DNA of 64,000 nt. Source: Verrucomicrobiota bacterium. Its GTDB lineage: Bacteria; Verrucomicrobiota; Lentisphaeria; JABSQK01; JAJFLO01. The translations under genes and the position numbers were made by a program. How positions within the stretch are numbered: the stretch's first letter is position 1; each line of letters opens with the position of its first letter. The stretch covers positions 1 to 64,000 of the forward strand of contig JAJFLQ010000115.1 of NCBI GenBank assembly GCA_021772615.1, written 5' to 3'. Of the stretch, positions 55,493 through 64,000 are shown in pieces. The notes beneath the pieces were generated by a model that worked only from the letters and a program-made list of their open reading frames with translations, was not told where the DNA came from and did not search any database.

Positions 55493-55520
55493 TTGTAAAT
55501 AAAAGTTTAGCTAATAAATT
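55493..55520 (+). promoter_or_regulatory. Possible lexA promoter in AT-rich leader
   Basis: TTGTAA, 16 bases and TAAATT stand within a markedly AT-rich stretch (about 55480-55560) before lexA. A second AT-rich box TTATATATT is at about 55541. No known SOS-box sequence could be recognised, so self-repression is expected but not shown. Confidence 0.3.
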
Positions 55521-55672
55521 TATGTATGTAAAATCTACGCTTATATATTGTAGCCAATCTCCGGATCCTCCAGGCGTGTATGTTCATGTGTGCAGGCATT
55601 GGTGGCGCGAAAAATTCAGGCTATAACGGCAGCGGCTGATATATCAACAAAAAGACATCGGGGGAATCGATT

Positions 55673-56308
55673 ATGAGAACCGCGCTCACAGACAAGCAAC
55701 AGAACATACTCGACTACATCGGCGACTTCATCGGACGCGAGGGCATGCCGCCCACCATCACTGAAGTTGCTACTGCGTACCGTATCAAAACCGCAACCGC
55801 ATTCGCACATATTCGCGCGCTGCAGCGTAAGGGTTTCGTTTCGCGGACCTCGAAAGCGCGCAGCCTCACGCTCACCAGGAGCACGGCGCCGCGGCATTTA
55901 TCGCTGACGCTGAGCATACCGATACTGGGCCGGATCAATGCCGGCCTGCCGCTGATGGCGGAGCAGCAGATCGACGGTGCAATCCAGGTGGACCCGTCTA
56001 TGTTGCCCAGGGGCATTGGCGGACATCGGTTGTTCGGCCTGCGAATCGTTGGCGACAGCATGCGCGACAAGGCGATTCTGGAAGGGGATATTGTGATCGT
56101 GAAGGAACAGGCGTCGGCGCAGATCGGCCAGATTGTCGTGGCGATGGTTGATGGTGAAGCCACGGTAAAGAGCTTTTATCTCGGCGACGGCCAGGTAGAA
56201 TTACGGCCCGCGAACGCCCGTTTCGAGTCGCAATTTTACGCGTTTGACGAGGTGGTCCTTCAGGGCGTCGTGATAGCGCTGCACAGATCGTGTGTATGCG
56301 GCGCCTGA
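55673..56308 (+). CDS. lexA: LexA repressor
   Basis: SOS-response repressor that cleaves itself when stimulated by RecA. 211 residues: a winged helix-turn-helix (about 1-65, with PPTITEVATAYRIKTATAFAH as recognition region) and a peptidase S24 domain. The cleavage site is Ala90-Gly91 (RINAGLP), and the catalytic pair is Ser129 (GDSM) and Lys166 (EATVKS). A GGGGG stretch lies before the ATG. It overlaps the next gene by 13 bases, an unusual partner for lexA. Confidence 0.95.
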   Translation: MRTALTDKQQNILDYIGDFIGREGMPPTITEVATAYRIKTATAFAHIRALQRKGFVSRTSKARSLTLTRSTAPRHLSLTLSIPILGRINAGLPLMAEQQIDGAIQVDPSMLPRGIGGHRLFGLRIVGDSMRDKAILEGDIVIVKEQASAQIGQIVVAMVDGEATVKSFYLGDGQVELRPANARFESQFYAFDEVVLQGVVIALHRSCVCGA

Positions 56309-59300
56309 CGAACGTTCAGAATACATCGGCATCAGATGTTGCCGACCCGGCGGTATCGGTTTGTGCACATCAGGACGACGAGTGGGTTTTCTGGATTGAC
56401 GTCGGCGGAACATTTACCGATTGTATCGCTCTCGCGCCGAATGGTGGATTACAACGATGCAAGGTGCTGAGTACCGGAGCCGTACAGGGTGCCGTCGGCA
56501 GCGGATCCGGGTGTACGGCGCTATACGATCCTTCCCTCCCGGATTTAGCGGAGAACTTTTTTCGTGGGTATGATCTGCATCTTTTCGATCACGAAGGAGA
56601 CGAGCAGGCGGTCATTCCGGTCTCTGCATACGACGCGCCGGCTCGAGCTGTCTATCCCGCACAGGCGATTCCGCAACCGGTGTTGCTGCATGCATGCTCG
56701 TACGAGCTTCGATCGGGCGAGGTTGCGCCGGCGCTGTGCATGCGTATGATGATGAAGCGGCGTCTGGAGCAGGCGCTGCATCCCTATCGATTGCGACTGG
56801 GTACCACAATCGCCACCAATACGCTTCTCGAACGAACGGGGCCTCCGGTCGTGTTTGCCGTGACCAGCGGCTTTGCAGATGTTCTGGAGATTGGTGATCA
56901 GACCCGTCCACATCTTTTCGAACCCTTGATTCGCAAGCCGCCCGCATTCCACACCGCCGTTGTCGAGATCCACGAGCGCACGGCCGCGGATGGCGATGTG
57001 TTGCTTGCTGTCGACCCTGACCGCGTTCGTGGGGATCTACGGTATCACTTCGAGAACGGCATTCGCAGTATTGCGATCTGTTTTATCAACGCCTTCAAGA
57101 ATCCCCTGAATGAACAGCGTGTCGCCACCGTTGCAAGGGAGGTTGGGTTTACGCAGATTTCTGTGTCGAACGAAATAAGTCCGACAATAAAATACCTGTC
57201 CAGAAGCCAGACCGCGGTGGTCGACGCCTATCTTTCTCCAGCGATCCACGATCATATTTCCAGACTGCGCTGCAGCGCAAGCGGCGCGCACATTCACCTG
57301 ATGACGTCGGCCGGAGGAATCGTAGGCGAAAGTCAGTTCGGCGGCAAGGACAGCATTCTGAGTGGTCCGGCCGGCGGCGTCGTTGGCTACGCCGGCCTTG
57401 GCCAGAAGGCGGGATACAGCCGTTTGATCGGATTTGATATGGGGGGTACCTCGACCGATGTAAGCCGATTTGACGGTCGCCATGACTACTTGCGTGAAAC
57501 GCAAGTAGCCGGCGTACGTATTGTGGCGCCGTCACTGCGAATTGAAACGGTTGCCGCAGGGGGCGGATCGATTTGTGCTTTCGACGGGCATCGTCTTACC
57601 GTCGGGCCACGCAGTGCCGGCGCACGGCCGGGGCCGGCTTGTTATGGTCGTGGCGGTCCGCTGACACTCACCGACATCAATCTCTACAGCGGCCGGCTGG
57701 TGTCGGCGCATTTTCCGTTTGCATTGGTTCCGGAAGCTGCGGAGCGGCGCCTTAAGGAGGTTGCCGGCGCTATCCGTACGAGCGGCGGTCCAGACTATGA
57801 TCTCGACGATCTTGCCGCCGGTTTTACGCGGATAGCCAACGAGCGAATGGCGGCTGCGGTGCGATCCATCAGTACATCGGTCGGTTGCGATCCGGGCGAG
57901 TACGCACTCGTACCTTTCGGCGGCGCCGGTGGCCAGCACGCTTGTGCGATCGCATCGCTGCTTGGCATCCGTACCATTATTGTGAGTCGGCTTGCAGGGA
58001 TCCTCAGTGCCCACGGGGTCGGCACCGCGGATGTGATTCATATCGCCGAACGGTCGGTGCTCAGGTCGTGTGACCCGGCCGCGCTCAAAGCGGTTGAGAC
58101 AGACTATGACGATATGGAGCATCGATTGTTTTCATTGATTGCCGCAGACGGAATTCCCGCAGAGCGCATTGAGGCACCATTACGCACGCTCGATCTCCGT
58201 TACATTGGCGAAGAAGCCACGATTACGGTCAATTACGGCACTGCGGACAGGATTTGTAACCGCTTCGAAAAAAAGCATTTGAATCTCTACGGGCACAGTC
58301 ATTCCGGCCGGGAGATAGAGATTGCGATGATTCGCGTGGAGCGCATTGGTACGACAACCAAGCCTGTTTACCGACCGTTGCCACAGCGACGAACTGCGGT
58401 CGATGCCGGCACCGATGCGCCTGTCTTGCAGTCGATTCGTTTTGCCAACGGTCGCGTTGATGCGGCAGTCAAAGCATTTGCGAATCTGCAGCCGGGAGAT
58501 GATCTTCACGGACCGGCACTGCTGACCAGCGATTTTTCTACCGTGGTGGTGGAACCGGGCTGGCAGGGCGTTGTTGATGAGGACGGGAATCTTCTGTTGC
58601 ACGATACGCGCGTCGAAACCGATTCCGGCAGCGTTGATAAGGACATCATAACGTGCGATCCTGTACAGACGGAATTATTCAATAACCGGTTTAAAGCGAT
58701 AGCCACACGGATGGGGTTGACGCTGCAACGCACCTCTGTCTCCGTGAATGTAAAGGAACGGCTTGATTTCAGTTGCGCCATCCTCGATGCCGCAGGCAAC
58801 CTCGTCGTCAACGCTCCGCATATTCCGGTACACCTTGGTGCTGTAAGTGAAACGGTCAAGGCGCTGTTACGGGACGTGTCGAGCATGGCGCCCGGTGACG
58901 TGTACCTCTCGAACGCTCCGGATACCGGCGGCTCGCATTTGCCCGATCTCACGGTCATCACCCCGGTGTTTGATGATACCGGGAAAATGGTGCGATTTTT
59001 TACCGCATCACGTGCGCATCACGCAGAGATCGGCGGGCGTTACCCAGGCTCACTTTTTCCGTTTGCCCGGCGACTTGACGAGGAAGGGGTCGTGTTCCGA
59101 AATTTCCTTTTGGCGTCACGATACAGACTAAACGAAACGGCGTTGCGGCGACACCTCGGCTCCGGACCCTATCCATCTCGAAACCCCAAAGAGAATATCA
59201 TGGATCTGCGTGCCGCCATGGCTGCGAATCAATGTGGCGTTGTGGAATTGCAGCAGCTCGGCGCTGCGGTGGGATGGCGCACGGTCATGGCGTATATGGA

Positions 59301-60201
59301 TCATATTTGCCATGTCGCAGAGGCCAAGACGTGCGCCCGCATTCGCGCGATCCCGGATGGCTGCTATACGTTCACGGACGCACTCGACTGCGGTGCGGCA
59401 GTGTGTGTGTCCATTACCATCAGCGACGATGCGATGTCTGTCGATTTTGACGGTTCCGGACCGGTAAACGACTCGTGCCTAAATGCGCCATTGGCCGTCG
59501 TACAAAGTGCGCTTTTGTACTGTATTCGCTTTATCGTCGAAGACGAAATGCCATTGAATTCAGGCATGCTCGTCCCGCTGAATCTTAACATTCCCGGCGG
59601 GATGCTCAATCCATCCTGCGGCGTCGGCGGTGACGGTCATCCTGCGGTTGCAGGCGGCAACGTGGAATTGTCTCAGCGCGTTGTGGATGTGGTACTGGCT
59701 GCCTTGGGCGTCGCTGCTGCCAGCCAGGGAACAATGAACAATCTAGTCTTCGGCAACGACGCATTCGGTTACTACGAAACACTGTGCGGCGGAGGCGGTG
59801 CGGGGCCCGGCCATTGCGGCGCCTCGGCGGTGCATACGCACATGACGAATACGCGCCTGACCGATGTGGAAATTCTGGAACAACGCTATCCGATACGTGT
59901 CCGTGAATTCCTGATCAGAACGGATTCCGGCGGTGAGGGGCTGTATCGAGGGGGAGACGGGGTTATGCGCGAGCTGGAATTTCTCGACAGTCTGGAAGTC
60001 TCGCTGGTCACAGATCGCAGGGTAAATCCACCCTTTGGCCTCGCAGGTGGGGGCGCGGGCCGCGCGGGAAGGAACGCACTGCGCCGTTGCGGAACCGACG
60101 CATACGTGAATCTACCGTCCCTTGTTCAGTTCAGTGTCGGGCCCGGCGATATACTTCGGGTCGAAACGCCGGGTGGAGGCGGATACGGGGAGCGGCCGTG
60201 A
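56296..60201 (+). CDS. 5-oxoprolinase (ATP-hydrolysing), fused HyuA-HyuB
   Basis: Opens 5-oxoproline to glutamate with ATP, or acts on hydantoin-like rings. 1301 residues. The HyuA half (about 40-745) has [46 protein letters not shown] and [11 protein letters not shown]; the HyuB half (about 770-1295) has [20 protein letters not shown]-type [22 protein letters not shown]-like [24 protein letters not shown] and TPGGGGYG at the end. The fusion and length match eukaryotic-type OplA rather than split HyuA/HyuB. The ATG at 56296 is used; a GTG two codons upstream is possible. Its stop is six bases from that of the convergent kinase. Confidence 0.93.
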   Translation: MRRLTNVQNTSASDVADPAVSVCAHQDDEWVFWIDVGGTFTDCIALAPNGGLQRCKVLSTGAVQGAVGSGSGCTALYDPSLPDLAENFFRGYDLHLFDHEGDEQAVIPVSAYDAPARAVYPAQAIPQPVLLHACSYELRSGEVAPALCMRMMMKRRLEQALHPYRLRLGTTIATNTLLERTGPPVVFAVTSGFADVLEIGDQTRPHLFEPLIRKPPAFHTAVVEIHERTAADGDVLLAVDPDRVRGDLRYHFENGIRSIAICFINAFKNPLNEQRVATVAREVGFTQISVSNEISPTIKYLSRSQTAVVDAYLSPAIHDHISRLRCSASGAHIHLMTSAGGIVGESQFGGKDSILSGPAGGVVGYAGLGQKAGYSRLIGFDMGGTSTDVSRFDGRHDYLRETQVAGVRIVAPSLRIETVAAGGGSICAFDGHRLTVGPRSAGARPGPACYGRGGPLTLTDINLYSGRLVSAHFPFALVPEAAERRLKEVAGAIRTSGGPDYDLDDLAAGFTRIANERMAAAVRSISTSVGCDPGEYALVPFGGAGGQHACAIASLLGIRTIIVSRLAGILSAHGVGTADVIHIAERSVLRSCDPAALKAVETDYDDMEHRLFSLIAADGIPAERIEAPLRTLDLRYIGEEATITVNYGTADRICNRFEKKHLNLYGHSHSGREIEIAMIRVERIGTTTKPVYRPLPQRRTAVDAGTDAPVLQSIRFANGRVDAAVKAFANLQPGDDLHGPALLTSDFSTVVVEPGWQGVVDEDGNLLLHDTRVETDSGSVDKDIITCDPVQTELFNNRFKAIATRMGLTLQRTSVSVNVKERLDFSCAILDAAGNLVVNAPHIPVHLGAVSETVKALLRDVSSMAPGDVYLSNAPDTGGSHLPDLTVITPVFDDTGKMVRFFTASRAHHAEIGGRYPGSLFPFARRLDEEGVVFRNFLLASRYRLNETALRRHLGSGPYPSRNPKENIMDLRAAMAANQCGVVELQQLGAAVGWRTVMAYMDHICHVAEAKTCARIRAIPDGCYTFTDALDCGAAVCVSITISDDAMSVDFDGSGPVNDSCLNAPLAVVQSALLYCIRFIVEDEMPLNSGMLVPLNLNIPGGMLNPSCGVGGDGHPAVAGGNVELSQRVVDVVLAALGVAAASQGTMNNLVFGNDAFGYYETLCGGGGAGPGHCGASAVHTHMTNTRLTDVEILEQRYPIRVREFLIRTDSGGEGLYRGGDGVMRELEFLDSLEVSLVTDRRVNPPFGLAGGGAGRAGRNALRRCGTDAYVNLPSLVQFSVGPGDILRVETPGGGGYGERP

Positions 60202-60207
60202 TTTTCA

Positions 60208-62787
60208 TCATTCGTCGCTTGGCAGCATTACGTGCGTTGGTTCATCACGACCCGATGCATTCGTCGTCGCGGCTTTATGACGGTTGTAACCTTGCTCGAT
60301 CGCAGCAGTCAGTGCTTTTATTCTCACTGGTTTGGTTACATAATCGTCCATGCCTGCGTCGAGACATCGCTCGCGGTCACCTTTCATGACGTTGGCGGTC
60401 ATGGCGACAATCCACGGGCGATTCGGGAGTGTACCGCAGCTTCGAATCTTTTCTGTCGCCTCAAGTCCGTCCATTACCGGCATGTGCATATCCATGAATA
60501 CCAGATCATACGCCTGTCGCTCCACGGCCTGCACCGCTTCCCTACCGTTCGCAGCGATATCTGCCCGATATCCCATTTTCTCGAGGATTCGCAGCGCGAC
60601 CATTTGATTGACCATATTGTCCTCGACAAGCAGCATTCTAAGCGGCATGCGTTTCGACGTTCCGGGATCGAGTACGGCCTGATTCAGCGTCTCCTGGACC
60701 TTGAGCGGCTCACTTTCGAAATATTCCACGAGTCGGTCGTATAACTGGGATGGTTTGATTGGCTTATTCACATACGAGTTGTACGTGAGGACGCGCTTTA
60801 GCCCGCTTCCCCGACCGTATGAAGTCAACATCACCAGCGGCGTGCCGTGCTTGATAAAATAATCACGAAGCCGCTGTTGCACCGTAACCTCCGCGGACTC
60901 GATAAACACTGAGTCGATCAGAGCTACATGTGGAGGCGGGCTACTGTTGCTCGTCATTCGCACGGCGTTCTGAACCGAATCCACCAAGTGCGGGACCATG
61001 CCCCACGTCCTTACTGACATTTCGATTGATGAGCGGATCGTTGCATTGGGCTCGATGATCAAGGCGTATTTGCCGGCAAAGCTATCGTTGACTTTATGGA
61101 GATAATCGTTACCGGATTTTGTGAGTGAAACAGCAAGGATTGTGAAGTGAAAACTTGTGCCTTTTCCAGGTGTGCTCGACACCCATAAGGTGCCGCCCAT
61201 CATTGTGACAAGTTTCTTGCTGATTGTGAGGCCGAGGCCGGTGCCGCCATATTGGCGTGTCGTAGAGGCGTCTGCCTGACTGAACGATGCAAATATGGTA
61301 TCGATGCGATCTTCCGGAATACCGTGGCCTGTATCGCGCACAGTAAAATGAAGACTGTTTAACAGATGCGCGGCCGCATGATCGCCATGCTCATGCTGAT
61401 GTGTGCCGCTACCAGGGGCGTCGTGGACAGCGGATGTTGCAATTCGCATTTCTCCGACTGGTTTGGCGGTAACGGATACGATGATTTCACCGTGATCTGT
61501 GAATTTTACGGCGTTGCCCACGAGATTCACCAACACTTGCCGCAGCCGGGTGATATCGCCGATGATGCTTTCGGGACAGCCGTCCATGAGATAGGCCATA
61601 CTCAAGTCTTTGTCCGCCGCTTTCATAGCCAGTAGATCCAGGGATTCCTCGATGCAGTCGCGCAGATCGAATGGCTGGTGCTCCAACTCCAGCTTGCCGG
61701 CTTCAATCTTGGAGAAGTCGAGGATATCGTTAATGATCGCGAGGAGTGCGTCGCCGCTGTTGCGCACCGTTTCGACATATTCACGTTGTTCGGACTCGAG
61801 ACGGGATGACAACAATAAGCCTGTCATGCCGATAATGGCATTCATAGGTGTCCGGATCTCGTGACTCATTCGGGCCAAGAATTCGCTCTTGGCTTTCGTT
61901 GCGGCCTCAGCCGCATCCTTCGCCCGCTGCAGTTCCGATTCCGCCTTTTTCCGTTCGGTAATATCGCGGGCCACGCCGACGATTGCTACAGGCTCGCCAG
62001 ATTCGTTCCTAATAAGCGAGCGTGAGAGTGATATCGGAAAGGGATCGCCGTCTTTGCGACGATGGTAAAACTCGCCGTGCCACACGGGTGACACGCCTTC
62101 CGGCGGGCCATCGACCGTCGGGAGGCCGCTGCGTTCGTCGCCTTCCCACAATTTTCGGCTGGGTTGGCCCAACATCTCCTTTTCGCAATATCCGTTCTGC
62201 CTGCAGAACGCCTTGTTGACGTATATGATCTTATCGTTCATGTCAGTGATGAAGACACTGTCGGAGATGCACATGACCGCTTCGGACAACATCTGTGATT
62301 GCATCTCTGCCCGATAGCGCCGCAGTACGATCTCAATTTTTATCGGAAGAATCCGCAGGTACGTTCCTTGTGTATCTTTGACGATATACTCCTGCGCACC
62401 GGCCTTCAGTGCGCATACAGCCGTATCCTCGGCAACCGCACTGGTTACAACGATCACGGGCGTATCACGAACATGGCCAATGATATCGGCGGCGTTGCCG
62501 TCGGGGAGGAAATAGTCCGTGATGATAATATCGAACCGTTGCTGCGACAGGAGCTTGCATGCATTGTTACACGACACCGCGAACGCGATGTCGTATGGCA
62601 GGTTTTCACGGTCTGCAAAGCGTTCGAAAACCACGCGATCCGCTTCGCAGTCGTCAACAAAAAGGACGGTAATCCGGCCGTTGTCGTCCATCAGATGCGA
62701 CACCATTTTCATATGTTCATCGGCTTTCCGGTCTTTAATCGTGTCGTTACTCTCGACAACCAAATTGTGTGATTTCGCTGGCGGCAT
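60208..62787 (-). CDS. Hybrid histidine kinase with N-terminal receiver
   Basis: About 859 residues, soluble. Order: receiver (about 35-155, phospho-Asp in IIITDYFLPDG), PAS domain (about 170-285, ends in GVARDITERK), HisKA with FLARMSHEIRTPMNAIIG, HATPase_c (LVNLVGNAVKFTDHG; GTGLGLTISKKL), a degenerate receiver (about 575-690: IIEPNATIRSS, ALIDSVFIES, lacking the usual DD pair), and a canonical receiver (about 715-835: LLVEDNMVNQM, LVFMDMHMPVMDG). This is a phosphorelay protein taking input from an upstream kinase. ATG at 62787 (MPPAKSHN) is preferred to TTG at 62811; ATG at 62712 is possible. Confidence 0.9.
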   Translation of the reverse strand: MPPAKSHNLVVESNDTIKDRKADEHMKMVSHLMDDNGRITVLFVDDCEADRVVFERFADRENLPYDIAFAVSCNNACKLLSQQRFDIIITDYFLPDGNAADIIGHVRDTPVIVVTSAVAEDTAVCALKAGAQEYIVKDTQGTYLRILPIKIEIVLRRYRAEMQSQMLSEAVMCISDSVFITDMNDKIIYVNKAFCRQNGYCEKEMLGQPSRKLWEGDERSGLPTVDGPPEGVSPVWHGEFYHRRKDGDPFPISLSRSLIRNESGEPVAIVGVARDITERKKAESELQRAKDAAEAATKAKSEFLARMSHEIRTPMNAIIGMTGLLLSSRLESEQREYVETVRNSGDALLAIINDILDFSKIEAGKLELEHQPFDLRDCIEESLDLLAMKAADKDLSMAYLMDGCPESIIGDITRLRQVLVNLVGNAVKFTDHGEIIVSVTAKPVGEMRIATSAVHDAPGSGTHQHEHGDHAAAHLLNSLHFTVRDTGHGIPEDRIDTIFASFSQADASTTRQYGGTGLGLTISKKLVTMMGGTLWVSSTPGKGTSFHFTILAVSLTKSGNDYLHKVNDSFAGKYALIIEPNATIRSSIEMSVRTWGMVPHLVDSVQNAVRMTSNSSPPPHVALIDSVFIESAEVTVQQRLRDYFIKHGTPLVMLTSYGRGSGLKRVLTYNSYVNKPIKPSQLYDRLVEYFESEPLKVQETLNQAVLDPGTSKRMPLRMLLVEDNMVNQMVALRILEKMGYRADIAANGREAVQAVERQAYDLVFMDMHMPVMDGLEATEKIRSCGTLPNRPWIVAMTANVMKGDRERCLDAGMDDYVTKPVRIKALTAAIEQGYNRHKAATTNASGRDEPTHVMLPSDE

Positions 62788-63043
62788 AAATCCAATCGGC
62801 CGTAGCTGCAACGACCATCTTGTAGTCGCGGATTGCTATTCAGGTACAAACTTCGCAGAATTCGCAGATTTTGTACCATGTCTGCATCGCTCGGCGTTGT
62901 CGTCGGGTACCGGGGGCGGTAAGAATCAGAATCGCCTCGCATATCGGGATGATACAGGCTGTCGGACGAATCCAGATCATGTGTGTGGAAGGGATGTGTT
63001 GCCTGGTCGATATCGGGGAACGCTAAGGAGGGGGGACGGAAAG

Positions 63044-63739
63044 TCAGGATTTTGTGGCGGCGCCGCAACAGCGTTTGTACTTCTTGCCGCTGCCGCACGG
63101 GCAGGGTGCATTCTTGCTGACCGGCCGGCGTTTTGCTTCGGGCTGTGTTTTCCCCCTGTTCCGGCGGTCGGCGATTTTCCCACAGATGACGTGTGCCGCA
63201 AGACTGGAGCATGCCGGCATGATGACGAAAGAGAAGGCGATAATAATCTTGCTGACAGTCTTCACATCAGCCAGGTCATGGAATGTCACCAGCGCATGGA
63301 CAACGGTCTCGACGTACAGATACACGATCATCAACCCCGTGGCGATCGAAATTTTTGCGGCCAACGGCTTCGGTGGGCCAAGCGGGAAAAATGCGAACAG
63401 TATCAACGGCACCAGAAAGACATAGTAGTACTCCGACACCAGCCGTGGTCGGATATTCTGGCGAATGGTCTTGGTTTGTTTCTGGATGACATCAGGGTTG
63501 TCTTTGGACTTGACGTAGCTCACTTCAACAGTCGTCTTCTCAAGCGGCTTGAGAATGAGTCTCGAACTCGCCTTGAACGCCGTTGTTACGACGCTTTCGA
63601 GACCAGTGTTGCGCCAGACCGCCATTGTAAGCACGCCGATCACGCACATGCGCAGTATGCCCACCGCGACCTGACGCGGCGCGGGCAACGCTTCTATAAG
63701 GTGCGTGATATCAGATGCCTGATGTGATTTCTTGTTCAT
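63044..63739 (-). CDS. Membrane protein with C-terminal SEC-C zinc motif
   Basis: 231 residues. Membrane helices near 24-45, 105-125, 130-152 and 170-190; the C-terminus ends with APCPCGSGKKYKRCCG, the SEC-C zinc-binding motif known from SecA. Such motifs bind ribosomes, SecB or other proteins. The membrane part has no recognised family (C-terminal tail resembles nothing else here). It follows the partial gene at the right edge by 32 bases. Confidence 0.78.
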   Translation of the reverse strand: MNKKSHQASDITHLIEALPAPRQVAVGILRMCVIGVLTMAVWRNTGLESVVTTAFKASSRLILKPLEKTTVEVSYVKSKDNPDVIQKQTKTIRQNIRPRLVSEYYYVFLVPLILFAFFPLGPPKPLAAKISIATGLMIVYLYVETVVHALVTFHDLADVKTVSKIIIAFSFVIMPACSSLAAHVICGKIADRRNRGKTQPEAKRRPVSKNAPCPCGSGKKYKRCCGAATKS

Positions 63740-63771
63740 GATCCATCACGCCGGCTCAATGATTCGGATGG

Positions 63772-64000
63772 CTAGGCCGGTTCTGCGGGAGTGTCCGATG
63801 GTTGTGTGCTCGCCGCTGCATGTGCAGCTTGCTTGGCCTTAACGACCTTTGACGCCCAGTAACTCCAGTAGATAAAAATGAGGACCAACGCGTAGACCTG
63901 ACCGACGCCGGTGTGATAGAACGCAAAGTCCTCGGCATCTTTGATCACATACAGGATCAGGATCAGGCCAAGCAGCCGTATCTGGTTGATAACAAATACG
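63772..64000 (-). CDS. Membrane protein, C-terminal part, cut by right edge
   Basis: An open frame comes in from beyond the right edge and ends with TAG at 63774-63772; 75 residues are visible. Two hydrophobic segments, IRLLGLILILYVI and YALVLIFIYWSYWASK, flank a short polar loop (KDAEDFAFYHTGVG), and a low-complexity Ala-rich tail ends ...DTPAEPA. No start is in the window. It lies just before the SEC-C gene, so the two are probably in one transcript. Confidence 0.6.
   Translation of the reverse strand, partial: VFVINQIRLLGLILILYVIKDAEDFAFYHTGVGQVYALVLIFIYWSYWASKVVKAKQAAHAAASTQPSDTPAEPA

Noticed and set aside
62519-63727. 402-codon plus-strand frame
   Set aside because: It is antisense to the kinase N-terminus and the SEC-C protein, both of which have clear motifs.

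Overview
The window looks like a chromosomal stretch of an uncultured Gram-negative bacterium with a GC content in the mid-50s. Signs of this are lipoproteins and many signal peptides, frequent GTG/TTG starts, AlkP-superfamily phosphodiesterases next to small 'GLGYI'-ending proteins, a large secreted beta-propeller receptor, and families of short palindromic and nested tandem repeats between genes. I suspect a Hydrogenedentota/Planctomycetota/PVC-type or Acidobacteria-like lineage, but nothing here (no rRNA, no marker ribosomal protein) fixes the phylum.

Layout. 0-2.3 kb: part of a type I restriction-modification operon (hsdS with one target-recognition domain, hsdM, and a gene leaving the left edge), with a recognisable promoter. 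2.8-4.2 kb: RtcB-type RNA ligase, followed by a dispersed repeat copy and a degenerate tRNA-Arg-like sequence. 4.7-11.0 kb: two AlkP-type phosphodiesterases, a conserved membrane protein, a small basic protein and a sulfotransferase. 11.0-22.3 kb, all on the minus strand: a branched-chain amino-acid type ABC transporter (livHMGF, no binding protein in view), inorganic pyrophosphatase, a two-component-type propeller receptor without a kinase domain, a GT-C glycosyltransferase and a secreted FN3/CARDB-like protein. 22.8-35.1 kb: an accessory stretch with a YfhO-like membrane protein, a repeat array, Ada, a SUKH-like protein with membrane anchor and zinc ribbon, a zinc metallopeptidase with an unknown partner, a YcaQ-like DNA glycosylase, a 155-bp palindromic element and a secreted protein. 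35.3-36.05 kb: a decayed group II intron that kept domains V and VI but lost its reverse transcriptase.

36.3-49.3 kb is the most striking part: twelve genes on the plus strand, mostly with 4-bp stop/start overlaps, that look like one operon for an undescribed small molecule or lipid. It encodes four paralogous cobalamin-binding-type radical SAM enzymes, two GNAT-like acyltransferases, a GH3-type acyl-acid amido synthetase, a membrane fatty-acid desaturase/hydroxylase, a PAP2-type enzyme, an NTF2/SnoaL-like lipoprotein, an AurF-like diiron enzyme and a left-handed-beta-helix acyltransferase. No PKS, NRPS or carrier protein is present, so the GH3 enzyme and the acyltransferases are the obvious bond-forming candidates.

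49.3-64 kb: a small lipoprotein and a TPR/transglutaminase-like protein that share a duplicated upstream region, an AlkP gene fragment, rfbC, a Nudix hydrolase, a YkgJ-type cysteine-cluster protein, lexA overlapping a full-length 5-oxoprolinase, a hybrid histidine kinase, and a SEC-C membrane protein preceded by a membrane protein cut by the right edge. Start codons were re-chosen from Shine-Dalgarno spacing, signal peptides and family N-termini where this was possible.
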